NCBI RefSeq assembly: GCF_014648695.1 | Contig: NZ_BMRP01000011.1 | Span: 176,261-240,260, forward strand | Reading direction: 5' to 3' | Length of the DNA: 64,000 bases | From: Streptomyces albospinus | GTDB lineage: Bacteria; Actinomycetota; Actinomycetes; Streptomycetales; Streptomycetaceae | Shown: piece by piece, positions 8,436 to 17,394 of the stretch | Numbering within the stretch: the stretch's first letter is position 1 | Layout of the letters: each line of letters opens with the position of its first letter | Program-made: the position numbers and the translations under genes | Notes under the pieces: model-generated | What the model was told of the DNA's origin: nothing | What the model saw: only the letters and a program-made list of their open reading frames with translations | The model's database searches: none

Positions 8436-9287
8436 TCACACGAAGTTCAGCGCATCGCGGCCGAGGGGCGGTACCAGCCCCTCGGCCGCGGCGCGGGTGA
8501 GCAGCCCGCGCACCGCGGCATAGCCGTCCTCGCCGAGGTCGGCGGTGAACTCGTTGACGTACAGCCCGATGTGCTGGTCGGTGACCTTCGGGTCCATCTC
8601 CTGGGCGTGCTCCAGCACGTACGGACGGGAGGCTTCCGGGTCGTCCCAGGCCATCAGGACCGACGAGCGGATCGCCGCCGCCAGCCTGCGCAGCACCGGC
8701 TCGCCCAGCGCGCGCTTGGCGATGATCGCGCCGAGCGGGATCGGCAGGCCGGTGGTGTGCTCCCAGTGCTCGCCCATGTCGGCGAGGCAGCTCAGCCCGT
8801 AGTTCTGATACGTGAACCGGGCCTCGTGGATGACCAGTCCGGCGTCGACCTTGCCGTCCCGGACGGCCGGCATGATCTCGTGGAACGGCAGCACGACGAC
8901 CTCGCCGACCCCGCCCGGCACCTCGGCGGCGACCCACAGCCGGAACAGCAGGTACGCCGTCGACCGCTCGCTGGGCACCGCCACCGTCTTCCCCGCCAGA
9001 TCCGCCACCGCTCCCGGCTCGCGGGTCAGCACCAGCGGGCCGCAGCCGCGCCCCAGCGCCCCGCCGCAGGGCAGCAGCGCATAGTCGTCCAGCACCCACG
9101 GCAGCACCGCGTACGACACCTTCAGCACGTCGAACTCACCGCGCTCGGCCATGCCGTTGGTGAGGTCGATGTCGGCGAAGGTGACCGCCAGCTCCGGTGC
9201 GTCCGGGACCCGGCCGTGTGCCAGGGCGTCGAAGACGAAGGTGTCGTTCGGGCACGGCGAGTACGCGATGTTCAGCGGCCGGGTCAC
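8436..9287 (-). CDS. mqnD: 1,4-dihydroxy-6-naphthoate synthase
   Basis: This 283-residue enzyme of the futalosine pathway of menaquinone biosynthesis converts cyclic dehypoxanthine futalosine to 1,4-dihydroxy-6-naphthoate in the cytoplasm. It has the periplasmic-binding-protein-like fold of the MqnA/MqnD family. Visible landmarks are IAYSPCPNDTFVF, LKVSYAVLP, VPSERSTAYLLFRL and the central VIHEARFTYQ with the conserved His. The GTG start at 9287 has GAGGAGG upstream and overlaps the mqnB stop by 4 bp, so mqnB-mqnD is a coupled pair. It converges on the cold-shock gene. Confidence 0.93.
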   Translation of the reverse strand: MTRPLNIAYSPCPNDTFVFDALAHGRVPDAPELAVTFADIDLTNGMAERGEFDVLKVSYAVLPWVLDDYALLPCGGALGRGCGPLVLTREPGAVADLAGKTVAVPSERSTAYLLFRLWVAAEVPGGVGEVVVLPFHEIMPAVRDGKVDAGLVIHEARFTYQNYGLSCLADMGEHWEHTTGLPIPLGAIIAKRALGEPVLRRLAAAIRSSVLMAWDDPEASRPYVLEHAQEMDPKVTDQHIGLYVNEFTADLGEDGYAAVRGLLTRAAAEGLVPPLGRDALNFV

Positions 9288-10018
9288 GGGATCCTCCTCG
9301 GGGACGGAGCCGGTCCGGCGGCGGCCGTCAGGGCTTCGGGGAGCGTACGGAAGGCGCCGGTCAGCGCGGCGAGCGCGGGGCCGATCCGCCAGGCGGCGCG
9401 GTCGCGGGGGCCGACGGCGTTGGAGACCGTACGGATCTCCAGCACGGGCAGGCCGTGCGCGGCGGCGGCCTCGGCGACGCCGAACCCCTCCATCGCCTCG
9501 GCCAGCACGCCCGGGTGACGGGCCGCCAGCTCGGCGGCGCGGGCGGCGCTGCCGGTGACCGTGGTGACCGTGACGACGGTGCCGGCCGCCGCGCCGGCCG
9601 CCGCCGCGACGGCCCGGACCAGGACCGGATCGGGCCGGTGCGCCACGGTCCCGAAGCCGAGTTCGGTGACCGGGACGAAGCCGTCGGCGGTCTCGGCGCC
9701 CAGGTCGGCGGCGACGATCGCGTCCGCGACCACCACCGAGCCCAGCGGCGCGGCGGGCGCGAACCCGCCGCCGATACCGGCGGAGACCACCAGGCCGTAC
9801 GGCTCGCCGGCGAGCGCGGCGGCGGTCAGCGCGGTGGCCGTACCGGCGGACGCGGCGGCCGGGCCGACGCCGGCGGCCAGCACGTCCGGGGCCGGCGGAC
9901 CGCCGGGCGCGCGGTGCAGTTCGTAGCCGCCGGGCAGCGTCCGGGTCCCGTACGCCTCCCCGGCGGCGCACACCGCGTCGCGTTCGGCGGCCACCGCGGT
10001 GACGACCAGCACCCGCAT
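9284..10018 (-). CDS. mqnB: futalosine hydrolase
   Basis: This 244-residue nucleoside hydrolase of the PNP/MTAN superfamily removes hypoxanthine from futalosine in the second step of the alternative menaquinone route. The N-terminus MRVLVVTAVAAERDAV is typical, the phosphorylase-fold GIGGGF motif occurs in LVVSAGIGGGFAPA, and the C-terminal EAMEGFGVAEAAAAHGLPVLEIR carries the Glu and Met that bind ribose. It is Ala/Gly rich but of normal length. Its stop overlaps the mqnD start. No mqnA, mqnC or mqnE lies in this window. Confidence 0.93.
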   Translation of the reverse strand: MRVLVVTAVAAERDAVCAAGEAYGTRTLPGGYELHRAPGGPPAPDVLAAGVGPAAASAGTATALTAAALAGEPYGLVVSAGIGGGFAPAAPLGSVVVADAIVAADLGAETADGFVPVTELGFGTVAHRPDPVLVRAVAAAAGAAAGTVVTVTTVTGSAARAAELAARHPGVLAEAMEGFGVAEAAAAHGLPVLEIRTVSNAVGPRDRAAWRIGPALAALTGAFRTLPEALTAAAGPAPSPRRIP

Positions 10019-10061
10019 CAGGCGGCCCCTGCCGCGGGCCGCCGGTCCCCGGTCAGCGCGC

Positions 10062-10565
10062 TCAGTCCTTGTTCTTCAGGTTGAAGTGCCAGATGGCCGT
10101 GGGGCCCTGGCCCGGGCCGACCTGGGCGACCATGAGGGTGACCTCGTCGAGGTAGCCGGTCTGGCCGGTCTGCGGGTTGGTCTGCTTGAAGAGGTCGTCC
10201 GCGTCGAAGGTGCGGTACGTCTCCGTGCTGGGCGCGCGCATGATGGGCTGGCCGCCGATCACGAACCAGCCGGCCTTGGCGACCTTCGGGTCGACGCCGA
10301 CGCCGACCTTCTCGCCCGGGTGCACCGTGATGGTCTCGGTGCCCTTCTTCGTGATGCAGTCCTGGAGGGCCTGCTTGTCGAGGACCTTGCCGTCGCCGTC
10401 GCAGCCGGGGGTGACCTCGGCCTTCACCGTCTTCGAACCGACGGTCACGGTCGCCAGCGCCGTCGGCTGCTGACAGGCGGAGAGGGTGAGCAGGCCCAGG
10501 GACACGGCACCGAGGGCGGCGGCGGCGCGGCGGCCCTTGCCCCGGGAGATCAACGCAGCGGTCAT
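10062..10565 (-). CDS. DUF2771 lipoprotein
   Basis: This 167-residue secreted lipoprotein has a basic N-terminus, a hydrophobic stretch (ALGAVSLGLLTLSAC) and a lipobox Cys near residue 31. The rest is a single extracytoplasmic domain with two further Cys (PGCDGDGK and QDCITKKG) that may form a disulphide, and the conserved WHFNLKN close. It matches the actinobacterial DUF2771 family, which commonly sits between mqnB and an MFS gene as here. Function is unknown. Confidence 0.85.
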   Translation of the reverse strand: MTAALISRGKGRRAAAALGAVSLGLLTLSACQQPTALATVTVGSKTVKAEVTPGCDGDGKVLDKQALQDCITKKGTETITVHPGEKVGVGVDPKVAKAGWFVIGGQPIMRAPSTETYRTFDADDLFKQTNPQTGQTGYLDEVTLMVAQVGPGQGPTAIWHFNLKNKD

Positions 10566-10657
10566 ACGGGCAGGCTATCGGGCGTCCCCGCACGCGCCAC
10601 GCGCGGGTACGGCGCGCCGCGTCGCCGCCCGCCACACGGGGCGCCGGACGGCCCGCC

Positions 10658-12037
10658 TCACACCACGCGCGGGGCCGCCCGGCCGCCCCGCCGGGCCGCG
10701 CCCAGCAGCCCCCGTACGGCCAGTGCGGCGCCCAGCCCGACCAGGCCCGCGGCCACCGCCATGCCCAGGATCCCGAACAGCGGCAGCGAGATCCCGATCG
10801 CGCCGCCGACCACCCAGGACATCTGGAGCGCGGTCTCGGACCGGGCGAACGCGGAGGTCCGTACCGCCTCCGGGACATCGCGCTGGATCATCGCGTCCAG
10901 CGACAGCTTCGCCAGCGCCTGGCACAGCCCCGCGGTGGCCGCCGCCGCGGTCACCACGACGATGGCCAGCACCGCGTAGAAGAGCGCCGCGACGACCGTG
11001 ACGCCCAGCGCCAGCCCCAGCATCGCCGCGATGATCGCCTCCGGGGCGCGCGCCTTGAGCCAGGCGCCGAGCGCCGTACCCAGGGCATTGCCGGCGCCTG
11101 CGGCGACCGCGACCAGCCCCAGCGAGACCGCGGGGTCGAGGCCGCCCAGCGGGTGCACGCGCAGCAGGAAGGCCAGGAAGAAGGTCAGGAAACCGGAGAG
11201 CGAGCGCAGTGCGGCGTTGGCCTGGAGGCCGTGCAGCACCGACGGGCCGACCGTGCGCAGACCGGGCTTCCGGGGGCCGCGCAGCGGGCCCGCCGCGGCG
11301 TCCCGGGAGGCCAGCCGGGCCCGCGTCTCGCCCTTCCCGGAATCGACCTTGTGCGGCAGCGAGAACGACAGGAACGTTCCGCCCACGAACACCGCGAACG
11401 CCCCGTACAGCGGCCAGCTCGGCCCGATCAGTTCCAGCCCGGCCCCGATCGGCGCCGCCACCCCCGTCGCCAGCAGCCCCGACAGCGTCACCCGCGAATT
11501 GGCCTTCACCAGCGAGATCCGCGGCGGCAGCAGCCGCGGCACCACCGCGCTGCGCACCACCCCGTACGCCTTCGACGACACCAGCACCCCCAGCGCCGCC
11601 GGATACAGCTCCAGCCCGCCGCCGGCCACCGCGCCGGACATCATCACCGCCAGCACCGCCCGGGCCAGCATGGAGCCGGCCATCGCCGCCCGGCGGCCGT
11701 GCGGCACCCGGTCCAGCAGCGGCCCGATCACCGGCGCCAGCAGGGCGAACGGTGCCATCGTGACCGCCAGGTAGAGCGCCACCCGGCCCCGTGCCTCATG
11801 GGTCGGCACCGAGAAGAACACCGTCGAGGCCAGCGCGACCGTGATCATCATGTCGCCCGCGGAGTTCACCGCGTGCAGTTCGATCAGCTTGGCCAGTCCC
11901 GATTCGCCGGCGCCGTGGGCGTGGGTGGCGCGGCGCAGCCCGCGGGCCGCTCCGGTGAACGGCCGATGCAGCGCGCGCCCGGCCGACCGGCCCGCCCGGC
12001 GGGCCTTCGACTCCCTCGACGCCCTGACGGCAGCCAC
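10658..12037 (-). CDS. MFS transporter
   Basis: This 459-residue membrane protein has about twelve hydrophobic segments. A basic N-terminal tail (RASRESKARRAGRSAGRALH) precedes the first helix. MFS hallmarks are visible in VIGPLLDRVPHGRRAAMAGS, a motif-A-like loop, and a second-half repeat after a charged central loop (KVDSGKGETRARLASRD). The GTG start at 12037 was preferred; the frame stays open to 12130 but crosses the hairpin at 12049-12100. Substrate is unknown. Confidence 0.85.
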   Translation of the reverse strand: MAAVRASRESKARRAGRSAGRALHRPFTGAARGLRRATHAHGAGESGLAKLIELHAVNSAGDMMITVALASTVFFSVPTHEARGRVALYLAVTMAPFALLAPVIGPLLDRVPHGRRAAMAGSMLARAVLAVMMSGAVAGGGLELYPAALGVLVSSKAYGVVRSAVVPRLLPPRISLVKANSRVTLSGLLATGVAAPIGAGLELIGPSWPLYGAFAVFVGGTFLSFSLPHKVDSGKGETRARLASRDAAAGPLRGPRKPGLRTVGPSVLHGLQANAALRSLSGFLTFFLAFLLRVHPLGGLDPAVSLGLVAVAAGAGNALGTALGAWLKARAPEAIIAAMLGLALGVTVVAALFYAVLAIVVVTAAAATAGLCQALAKLSLDAMIQRDVPEAVRTSAFARSETALQMSWVVGGAIGISLPLFGILGMAVAAGLVGLGAALAVRGLLGAARRGGRAAPRVV

Positions 12038-12048
12038 CCGGCCATAGT

Positions 12049-12100
12049 GCCCCAACCCGCCCAGGAGAGGGGGCTTTCTCCCGTCTGGGCGGGTTGGGGC
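12049..12100. promoter_or_regulatory. perfect 16-bp hairpin in the divergent MFS/DUF3027 region
   Basis: The arms 12049-12064 and 12085-12100 (GCCCCAACCCGCCCAG and its exact complement) pair without mismatch, and the 20-nt interior can pair further (GGAGA with TCTCC). It begins 12 bp upstream of the MFS start codon, so on the minus strand it would fold in the 5' leader just before the ribosome binding region. An attenuator or translation-control role is possible. The rest of the 368-bp gap 12038-12405 holds no credible gene. Confidence 0.6.
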
Positions 12101-12405
12101 GCACGGGCCGCGAGCCGCTGCCCATGACATTTGCCGCTCCCGCCGAGGGGTCGTACACCTTTGAAGGGGTAGCGTGTGCAGAGCGCCACCGGCGGTCTGT
12201 TTCGGCCGCGTGCCTCATCGCATTGCTATCCCGCAGAATGGGACGTAAGAGGTGCGCTCGACCGAACGAGCCAGCCGGGCGCGGACGTCGACGCGGTCCT
12301 CTGGTCCGCTCCGCCCGCCCCGGCCCCCGCCGGTCGTCCGGACAGGACCAGGACAGCTCCGGCTGGCGCGCTCGTGAGACGGCGTGGAAGAGAGAATCGA
12401 TTCTT

Positions 12406-13323
12406 GTGAGTGCTGCGATGCGAAGCCGTACCCCTGACCGCCTGTGCGCCGAGGCGGTCGACCTCGCCCGTGAGGCGGCCGAGGAGGTCGCGATGCCCGG
12501 CATGGTCGGCGAGTACCTCGACGCCGTCGCCGACGGAGATCGCGTCGTCACCCACCTCTTCACCTGCGAGGAGCCCGGCTACCGCGGCTGGCGCTGGGCC
12601 GTCACGGTCGCCCGCGCCTCCCGCGCCAAGAACGTCACCCTGGGCGAGTCGGTCCTGCTGCCCGGCCCCGACGCGCTGATGGCCCCGGAGTGGGTGCCGT
12701 GGAGCGAGCGGCTGCGCCCCGGCGACATGGGCCCCGGCGACCTGCTGCCCACGGAGGCCGAGGACCTGCGGCTGGAGCCCGGGTACACCGGCGAGGAAGG
12801 GCCGCCGCCGAACTCGCCGGTCGCCGAGGGCATGGCCGCCGAGATCGCCGACACCGAAGAGGCGGACGTCGTCCCGGGCTCGCCCGCGGTCCAGCCCGCC
12901 CCGGCGCGCGGCGGCATCGCCGCGGTCGCCGAGGAGCTGGGCATGGCCCGCGCCCGGGTCCTGTCCCGCTACGGCCTGCACGCCGCCGCGGACCGCTGGG
13001 AAGAGGCGTACGGCCCCAAGACCCCGATGGCCCAGGCGGCCCCCGCCACGTGCATGACCTGCGGCTTCCTCACGCCGCTCGCCGGCTCCCTGCGGCAGGC
13101 GTTCGGCGTCTGCGCCAATGAGTTCGCCCCCGCGGACGGCCGGGTCGTCTCCCTCTCGTACGGCTGCGGTGCGCACTCCGAGGCCGCCGTGATGCCGAAG
13201 CCGCCGAAGCCGGCGGAGCCGGTGCTCGACGAGACGGTCGTCGAGCCGGTCGCCCTGCGCCCGGAGCCGGACAGCGGCTCCGTCGAGGACACGGGGCCGG
13301 CGGAGGAGCTGGGCCACAGCTAG
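12406..13323 (+). CDS. DUF3027 domain-containing protein
   Basis: This 305-residue cytoplasmic protein belongs to a family restricted to actinobacteria. The core RLCAEAVDLAREAAEEVA through GYRGWRWAVTVARASRAK and APEWVPWSERLRPGDMGPGD is the DUF3027 signature. A C-terminal zinc-ribbon-like cysteine set (TCMTCGF, GVCANEF, GCGAHSE) is present. The chosen start GTG 12406 gives VSAAMRSRTPD; the upstream frame is low-quality. It stands alone, followed 24 bp later by the large repeat element at 13347-13820. Function is unknown. Confidence 0.85.
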   Translation: MSAAMRSRTPDRLCAEAVDLAREAAEEVAMPGMVGEYLDAVADGDRVVTHLFTCEEPGYRGWRWAVTVARASRAKNVTLGESVLLPGPDALMAPEWVPWSERLRPGDMGPGDLLPTEAEDLRLEPGYTGEEGPPPNSPVAEGMAAEIADTEEADVVPGSPAVQPAPARGGIAAVAEELGMARARVLSRYGLHAAADRWEEAYGPKTPMAQAAPATCMTCGFLTPLAGSLRQAFGVCANEFAPADGRVVSLSYGCGAHSEAAVMPKPPKPAEPVLDETVVEPVALRPEPDSGSVEDTGPAEELGHS

Positions 13324-13346
13324 GCGCTCGCCGCTCGGGCCGGCTT

Positions 13347-13820
13347 CCCACGTTGTCGGGTGCGGCGCCGCGGTGGTTGCTCGCCGTGGGCGAAGGTTGT
13401 GTGAGGCGGCGCCCCTGGTGAGTGGTGGGTGCCGGGTCCGGGGCCTCCGGGGTGGGTGTGCGGACTGCTTCGCTTTACGTCCGCACACCCACCCCTCCGG
13501 CCCCGCCCCCTCCCGTACGCATGCGGGACCCCGCCTCGGTGGGGGTGGGGGAAGGGGCCGGTGGGGGTGCACCTCTGTCTCTGCCGTGAGCACCTGGGGC
13601 CTCCCGTTTTTCCTTCTCCCCTCTGGGGCGGGACCGCTTCACCGGGCGGGAGGGGGGGCCGGAGGGGGTGGGTTGCCGGACGTAAAGCGAAGCAGTCCGG
13701 CAACCCACCCCCGGAGGTCCGCCCCCGGCACCCACCACTCGGCGAGCGGCGGGCCCCGCCCGGTCAAAACCCCTCGCCAACGGCGAGCAGGCCCCGCGGC
13801 CCCGCACCCGACCACGTGGG
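13347..13820. repeat. 474-bp terminal-inverted-repeat element with paired loop hairpins, copy 1
   Basis: The ends CCCACGTTGTCGGG (13347) and CCCGACCACGTGGG (13807-13820) are inverted repeats, and flanking arm sequences (CCGCGG, GCTCGCCGT) also match. Inside are two long perfect hairpins. One has 17-bp arms at 13449-13465/13479-13495 and loop TGCTTCGCTTTAC. The other has 18-bp arms at 13664-13681/13695-13712 and loop GTAAAGCGAAGCA, the exact reverse complement of the first loop. No protein-coding signal is present. A second copy with the same ends and loops lies at 51758-52219. Confidence 0.85.
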
Positions 13821-13866
13821 GCGATACCGTCGGGACAGAGTCGCTTGGACGAGGGAGACGAGAAAC

Positions 13867-16800
13867 GTGGCTGGTACGCCGTGGGTGCGAGGCGCGGACG
13901 AAGGGGCCGACCCGTTCGGTACGGCCCGGCTGCGGCGCGGCGTGCTGGACGCCTGGGCCGCCTCGCCGGCCCGGTTCCGTGAGGACGCCAACGCGGAGGA
14001 GGACCTCGCGCTCGGCGGCTACCGCGACCGGCTCGCCGTGGAGCTGGCGCAGAACGCGGCGGACGCGGCGGCCCGCGCCGGTGTTCCCGGCCGGCTGCGG
14101 CTGACCCTGCACGCGGCCGACGCCGGGGTCCCCGCCGTCCTGGTCGCCTCCAACACCGGCGCCCCGCTGGACGCCACCGGCGTGGAGTCGCTGTCGACGC
14201 TGCGCGCCTCCGCGAAGCGGGAGAGCAGTGTGGCGGCCGGTGCGGTGGGCCGGTTCGGCGTCGGGTTCGCCGCGGTGCTGTCGGTCAGCGACGAACCGGC
14301 GCTGGTGGGACGTACCGGCGGGGTCCGCTGGTCGCTCGCCGAGGCCCGCGAGCTGACCGGGGAGGTGGCCGCGCACAGCCCCGGTCTGGGCGGAGAACTG
14401 CGCCGCCGCGACGGGCACGTACCGCTGCTGCGGCTGCCCTTGCCGGCGGAGGGCGGGGCGCCCGAGGGGTACGACACCGCGGTGGTGCTGCCGTTGCGCG
14501 ACGGCGCCGCGCAGGACCTCGCCGAGCGGCTGCTGGCCGGGATCGACGCGGCGCTGCTGCTGACGCTGCCGGGTCTGTCCGAGGTCGTCATCGAGACGCC
14601 GGAGGGCGTACGGGTTCTGACGAGGCGTCAGGACGGGGACCATGTCCTGATCGAGGACAGTGAGCGCGGCGCCACCCGGTGGCGGGTGGCGGGCGACGGC
14701 GGGCCGCTGGACCGGGCGCTGCTGGCGGACCGGCCGGTCGAGGAGCGGCTGCGGCCGGTGTGGTCGGTGACCTGGGCGGTGCCGGTCGACGAGGCGGGCG
14801 CGCCGGTGCGGCCGGGGACGGCGCCGGTGGTGCACGCGCCGACGCCCACGGACGAGCCGCTGGGGCTTCCGGCGCTGCTCATCGCCTCGTTCCCGCTGGA
14901 GCCGACCCGGCGCCATGTCGCACCGGGCCCGCTGACGGACTTCCTGGTGGGCCGGGCGGCGGCCACGTACGCGGCGCTGCTCCGCGACTGGCGGCCGGTG
15001 TCGGTCGGCACGCTCGACCTGGTGCCGGGGCCGCTGGGCAAGGGCGGACTGGACGGCGAACTGCGGCGGCAGGTGCTGGAGCTGCTGCCCCGGGTGCGGT
15101 TCCTGCCGAGCGCCGGGGCGCCGGCGGACGGGGCCGGGGAGGAGCCCGCGGAGGCCGCAGAGGTGCCCGCGGACCGCGAGTGGGACGCGGGCGACGGCGG
15201 CGCCGAGCGGTACGTACTGCGGCCGGTGGACGCCGAGTTGGTCGAGGGCGCGGGCGCCGCGACGGTCGCGGTGCTGGCCGAGCTGTTCCCGAGCCTGCTG
15301 CCGGCCGGGCTCGAACGACGCCCTGAGCTGCGGTCGTTGGGCGTCGCCCGGGTGCCGATCGGCGAGATGATCGACCGGCTCGCCGGCGTCGAGCGGTCGC
15401 CCGACTGGTGGTGGCGGCTCTACGACGCGCTGGCCGGCACCGACCCGGACCGGCTCAGCGGCCTCCCGGTGCCGCTGGCGGGCACCGCGGGCCAGGGCCC
15501 CGGCGGCGCCAACGGCACCGTGCGCACCACCATCGGCCCCCGCCAGGTGCTGCTTCCGCTGCCCGGCGGCGGCCCGGACGGCGACGGGGACGCCGGGGCC
15601 CGGCACCGTACGCTCGCCCGCCTCGGGCTGAAGGTCGCGCATCCGGACGCCGTGCACCCCCTCCTGGAGAAGCTGGGCGCCACCCCGGCGGCACCGCGTG
15701 CGGTGCTGACGACCCCGCAGGTGCGGGCGGCGGTGGAGAACTCGCTCGACGCCGACGAGGACGCCTACGACGTCTTCGAGGACGAGCTGGGCGCGGGCAC
15801 CGGTGTGCCCCTGGGGACCGAGGAACTGGCGGAAACCGTCCTGGGGCTGGTCCGGGACGCCAATCTCGCGCCCGGCGACGAGCCCTGGCTGGCCGCGCTG
15901 GCGCTGCCCGACGAGGACGGCGAGCCGGCGCCCGCGGGCGAGCTGGTCTTCCCCGGCAGCGCCTTCGAGCGCGTCATCCGCGAGGGTGAACTTGCCGCCG
16001 TCGACGCGGAGTTGGCGCAGCGCTGGGGCGAACAGCCGCTGACCGCGGTCGGCGTGCTGGCCGATTTCGCGCTGGTCCGCGCCACCGACGTCGTCCTGGA
16101 CCCGGACGAACTGGAGCCGCGCGAGAGCGACTTCGCCGAGCCCGACGACGCCGGGCTGCTGGACGCGGTCGACGTCTGGTGCGAGGACATCCTCGACACC
16201 CTGCCACCGACCCCGGTCCCCCCGGTCGTCACCGAACTGGTCGCCGTACGCGACCTCGACCTGGTCGACGACGACGCCTGGCCGCAGGTCCTCGCCATGC
16301 TCTCCCGACCGCCGCTGCGCGACGCGCTCACCGCTCCCGTACGGGTCCTGCTCCCCGACGGCACCACGGAGTCCGTGCGCCCGTACACCGCCTGGTGGCT
16401 GCGCGGCCACCCGGTCCTGGACGGGCGCCGCCCCGCCGGCCTGCGCTCGGCGGGCGGTGACCCGCTGCTGGCCGGGCTGTACGAGTCCGCGGACGCCGGC
16501 GAGGTCGACGCCCAGGTGCTGCGCGCCCTCGGCGTGCGCACCTCGGTCGCCGCCCTGCTCGACGAGCCCGGCGGCGCCGCCGAGCTGCTGGCCCGCCTCG
16601 CCGACCCGGAGCTGGCCGTCGGTACGTCCCAACTCCACGCGCTCTACGGCATGTTGACCGACCTCGACCCCGATCAGGTGACTCTTCCCGACGAGCTGCG
16701 GGTGGTCGTCGACGGTGCGCTCCAGGTGGCGGACGCTGCCGACGCGGTGGTCGCCGACGCCCCGGACCTGATGCCGCTGGCGGCCGGCCTGGCCCTGCTC

Positions 16801-17178
16801 CCGGTCCGCCCGGAACGGGCCGCCGAACTGGCCGAGCTGTTCCAGGTGCGCCGGCTGAGCGAGGCGATCGCCGCCGAGGTCCGCTCGGAGGGCGTCCGGC
16901 ACGACGTCCCGGAGGCGGTCCGCGCCCTCCTCGGCCCGGCCACCCCCGCCTCCTACGTCGAGCACGAGGAACTGCTGGTCGGCGACGGACCGGACGACAC
17001 CGCCGAGCTGGACTGGCGCCGGACCCCGGACGGCACCCTGCACGCCGCGACCCTGGAAGGCGTCGCCGCGGGCCTGGCCTGGGCCGCCGGCCAGTGGCCG
17101 CGCCGCTTCGAGGTCGCGGCCCTCCTGGAGGAACCGGACCGCGGCGACGAACTGGCGCGCGCCCGCTGGTTCGACTGA
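13867..17178 (+). CDS. sacsin N-terminal/Hsp90-like GHKL ATPase-domain protein
   Basis: This 1103-residue cytoplasmic protein is conserved in Streptomyces. The N-terminal about 200 residues form a GHKL nucleotide-binding domain of the sacsin/Hsp90 type: N-box ELAQNAADAAARAG (Glu/Asn/Asp for Mg-ATP), ASNTGAPLD in place of DxGxG, and GRFGVGFAAVLSVSD as the glycine-rich lid. The remaining about 900 residues are acidic, leucine-rich and without recognised catalytic motifs. The start is GTG 13867 (VAGTPWVRGADEGADPF) after GAGACGAG. It lies just past the 474-bp repeat element. A chaperone-like role is inferred from the domain only. Confidence 0.85.
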   Translation: MAGTPWVRGADEGADPFGTARLRRGVLDAWAASPARFREDANAEEDLALGGYRDRLAVELAQNAADAAARAGVPGRLRLTLHAADAGVPAVLVASNTGAPLDATGVESLSTLRASAKRESSVAAGAVGRFGVGFAAVLSVSDEPALVGRTGGVRWSLAEARELTGEVAAHSPGLGGELRRRDGHVPLLRLPLPAEGGAPEGYDTAVVLPLRDGAAQDLAERLLAGIDAALLLTLPGLSEVVIETPEGVRVLTRRQDGDHVLIEDSERGATRWRVAGDGGPLDRALLADRPVEERLRPVWSVTWAVPVDEAGAPVRPGTAPVVHAPTPTDEPLGLPALLIASFPLEPTRRHVAPGPLTDFLVGRAAATYAALLRDWRPVSVGTLDLVPGPLGKGGLDGELRRQVLELLPRVRFLPSAGAPADGAGEEPAEAAEVPADREWDAGDGGAERYVLRPVDAELVEGAGAATVAVLAELFPSLLPAGLERRPELRSLGVARVPIGEMIDRLAGVERSPDWWWRLYDALAGTDPDRLSGLPVPLAGTAGQGPGGANGTVRTTIGPRQVLLPLPGGGPDGDGDAGARHRTLARLGLKVAHPDAVHPLLEKLGATPAAPRAVLTTPQVRAAVENSLDADEDAYDVFEDELGAGTGVPLGTEELAETVLGLVRDANLAPGDEPWLAALALPDEDGEPAPAGELVFPGSAFERVIREGELAAVDAELAQRWGEQPLTAVGVLADFALVRATDVVLDPDELEPRESDFAEPDDAGLLDAVDVWCEDILDTLPPTPVPPVVTELVAVRDLDLVDDDAWPQVLAMLSRPPLRDALTAPVRVLLPDGTTESVRPYTAWWLRGHPVLDGRRPAGLRSAGGDPLLAGLYESADAGEVDAQVLRALGVRTSVAALLDEPGGAAELLARLADPELAVGTSQLHALYGMLTDLDPDQVTLPDELRVVVDGALQVADAADAVVADAPDLMPLAAGLALLPVRPERAAELAELFQVRRLSEAIAAEVRSEGVRHDVPEAVRALLGPATPASYVEHEELLVGDGPDDTAELDWRRTPDGTLHAATLEGVAAGLAWAAGQWPRRFEVAALLEEPDRGDELARARWFD

Positions 17179-17301
17179 CCGGCCGGACGGACCCCAGGGC
17201 CTGACCCACCGCGCAGGCCCTGGGGGCACCGGCCGACGTCGCGGGTCGCGAGGAGCGCGCGTGGTCCTGTCCCGCGCCCAACTGCCAGGAGCACCCCCCA
17301 C

Positions 17302-17346
17302 TTTCGTCGGGGGTGAGCTCCGCATTTTCGTCGGGGGCGAACTCCG
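17302..17346 (+). repeat. two direct repeats of 21 bp, period 24, upstream of methyltransferase
   Basis: TTTCGTCGGGGGTGAGCTCC and TTTCGTCGGGGGCGAACTCC (each followed by G), at 17302-17322 and 17326-17346, differ at two positions and end 48 bp before the methyltransferase ATG. The spacing suggests a duplicated regulator site, but a simple local duplication is equally possible. Confidence 0.5.
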
Positions 17347-17394
17347 ACCATCGGGCGATCCGCGGGCCGGTGCCCCGTTCCTAGCGTCGGCGCC

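Noticed and set aside
13373..13807. Frames crossing the first hairpin-loop element
   Set aside because: Translated products read through perfect inverted repeats and differ wholly from those of copy 2, so they are not genes.
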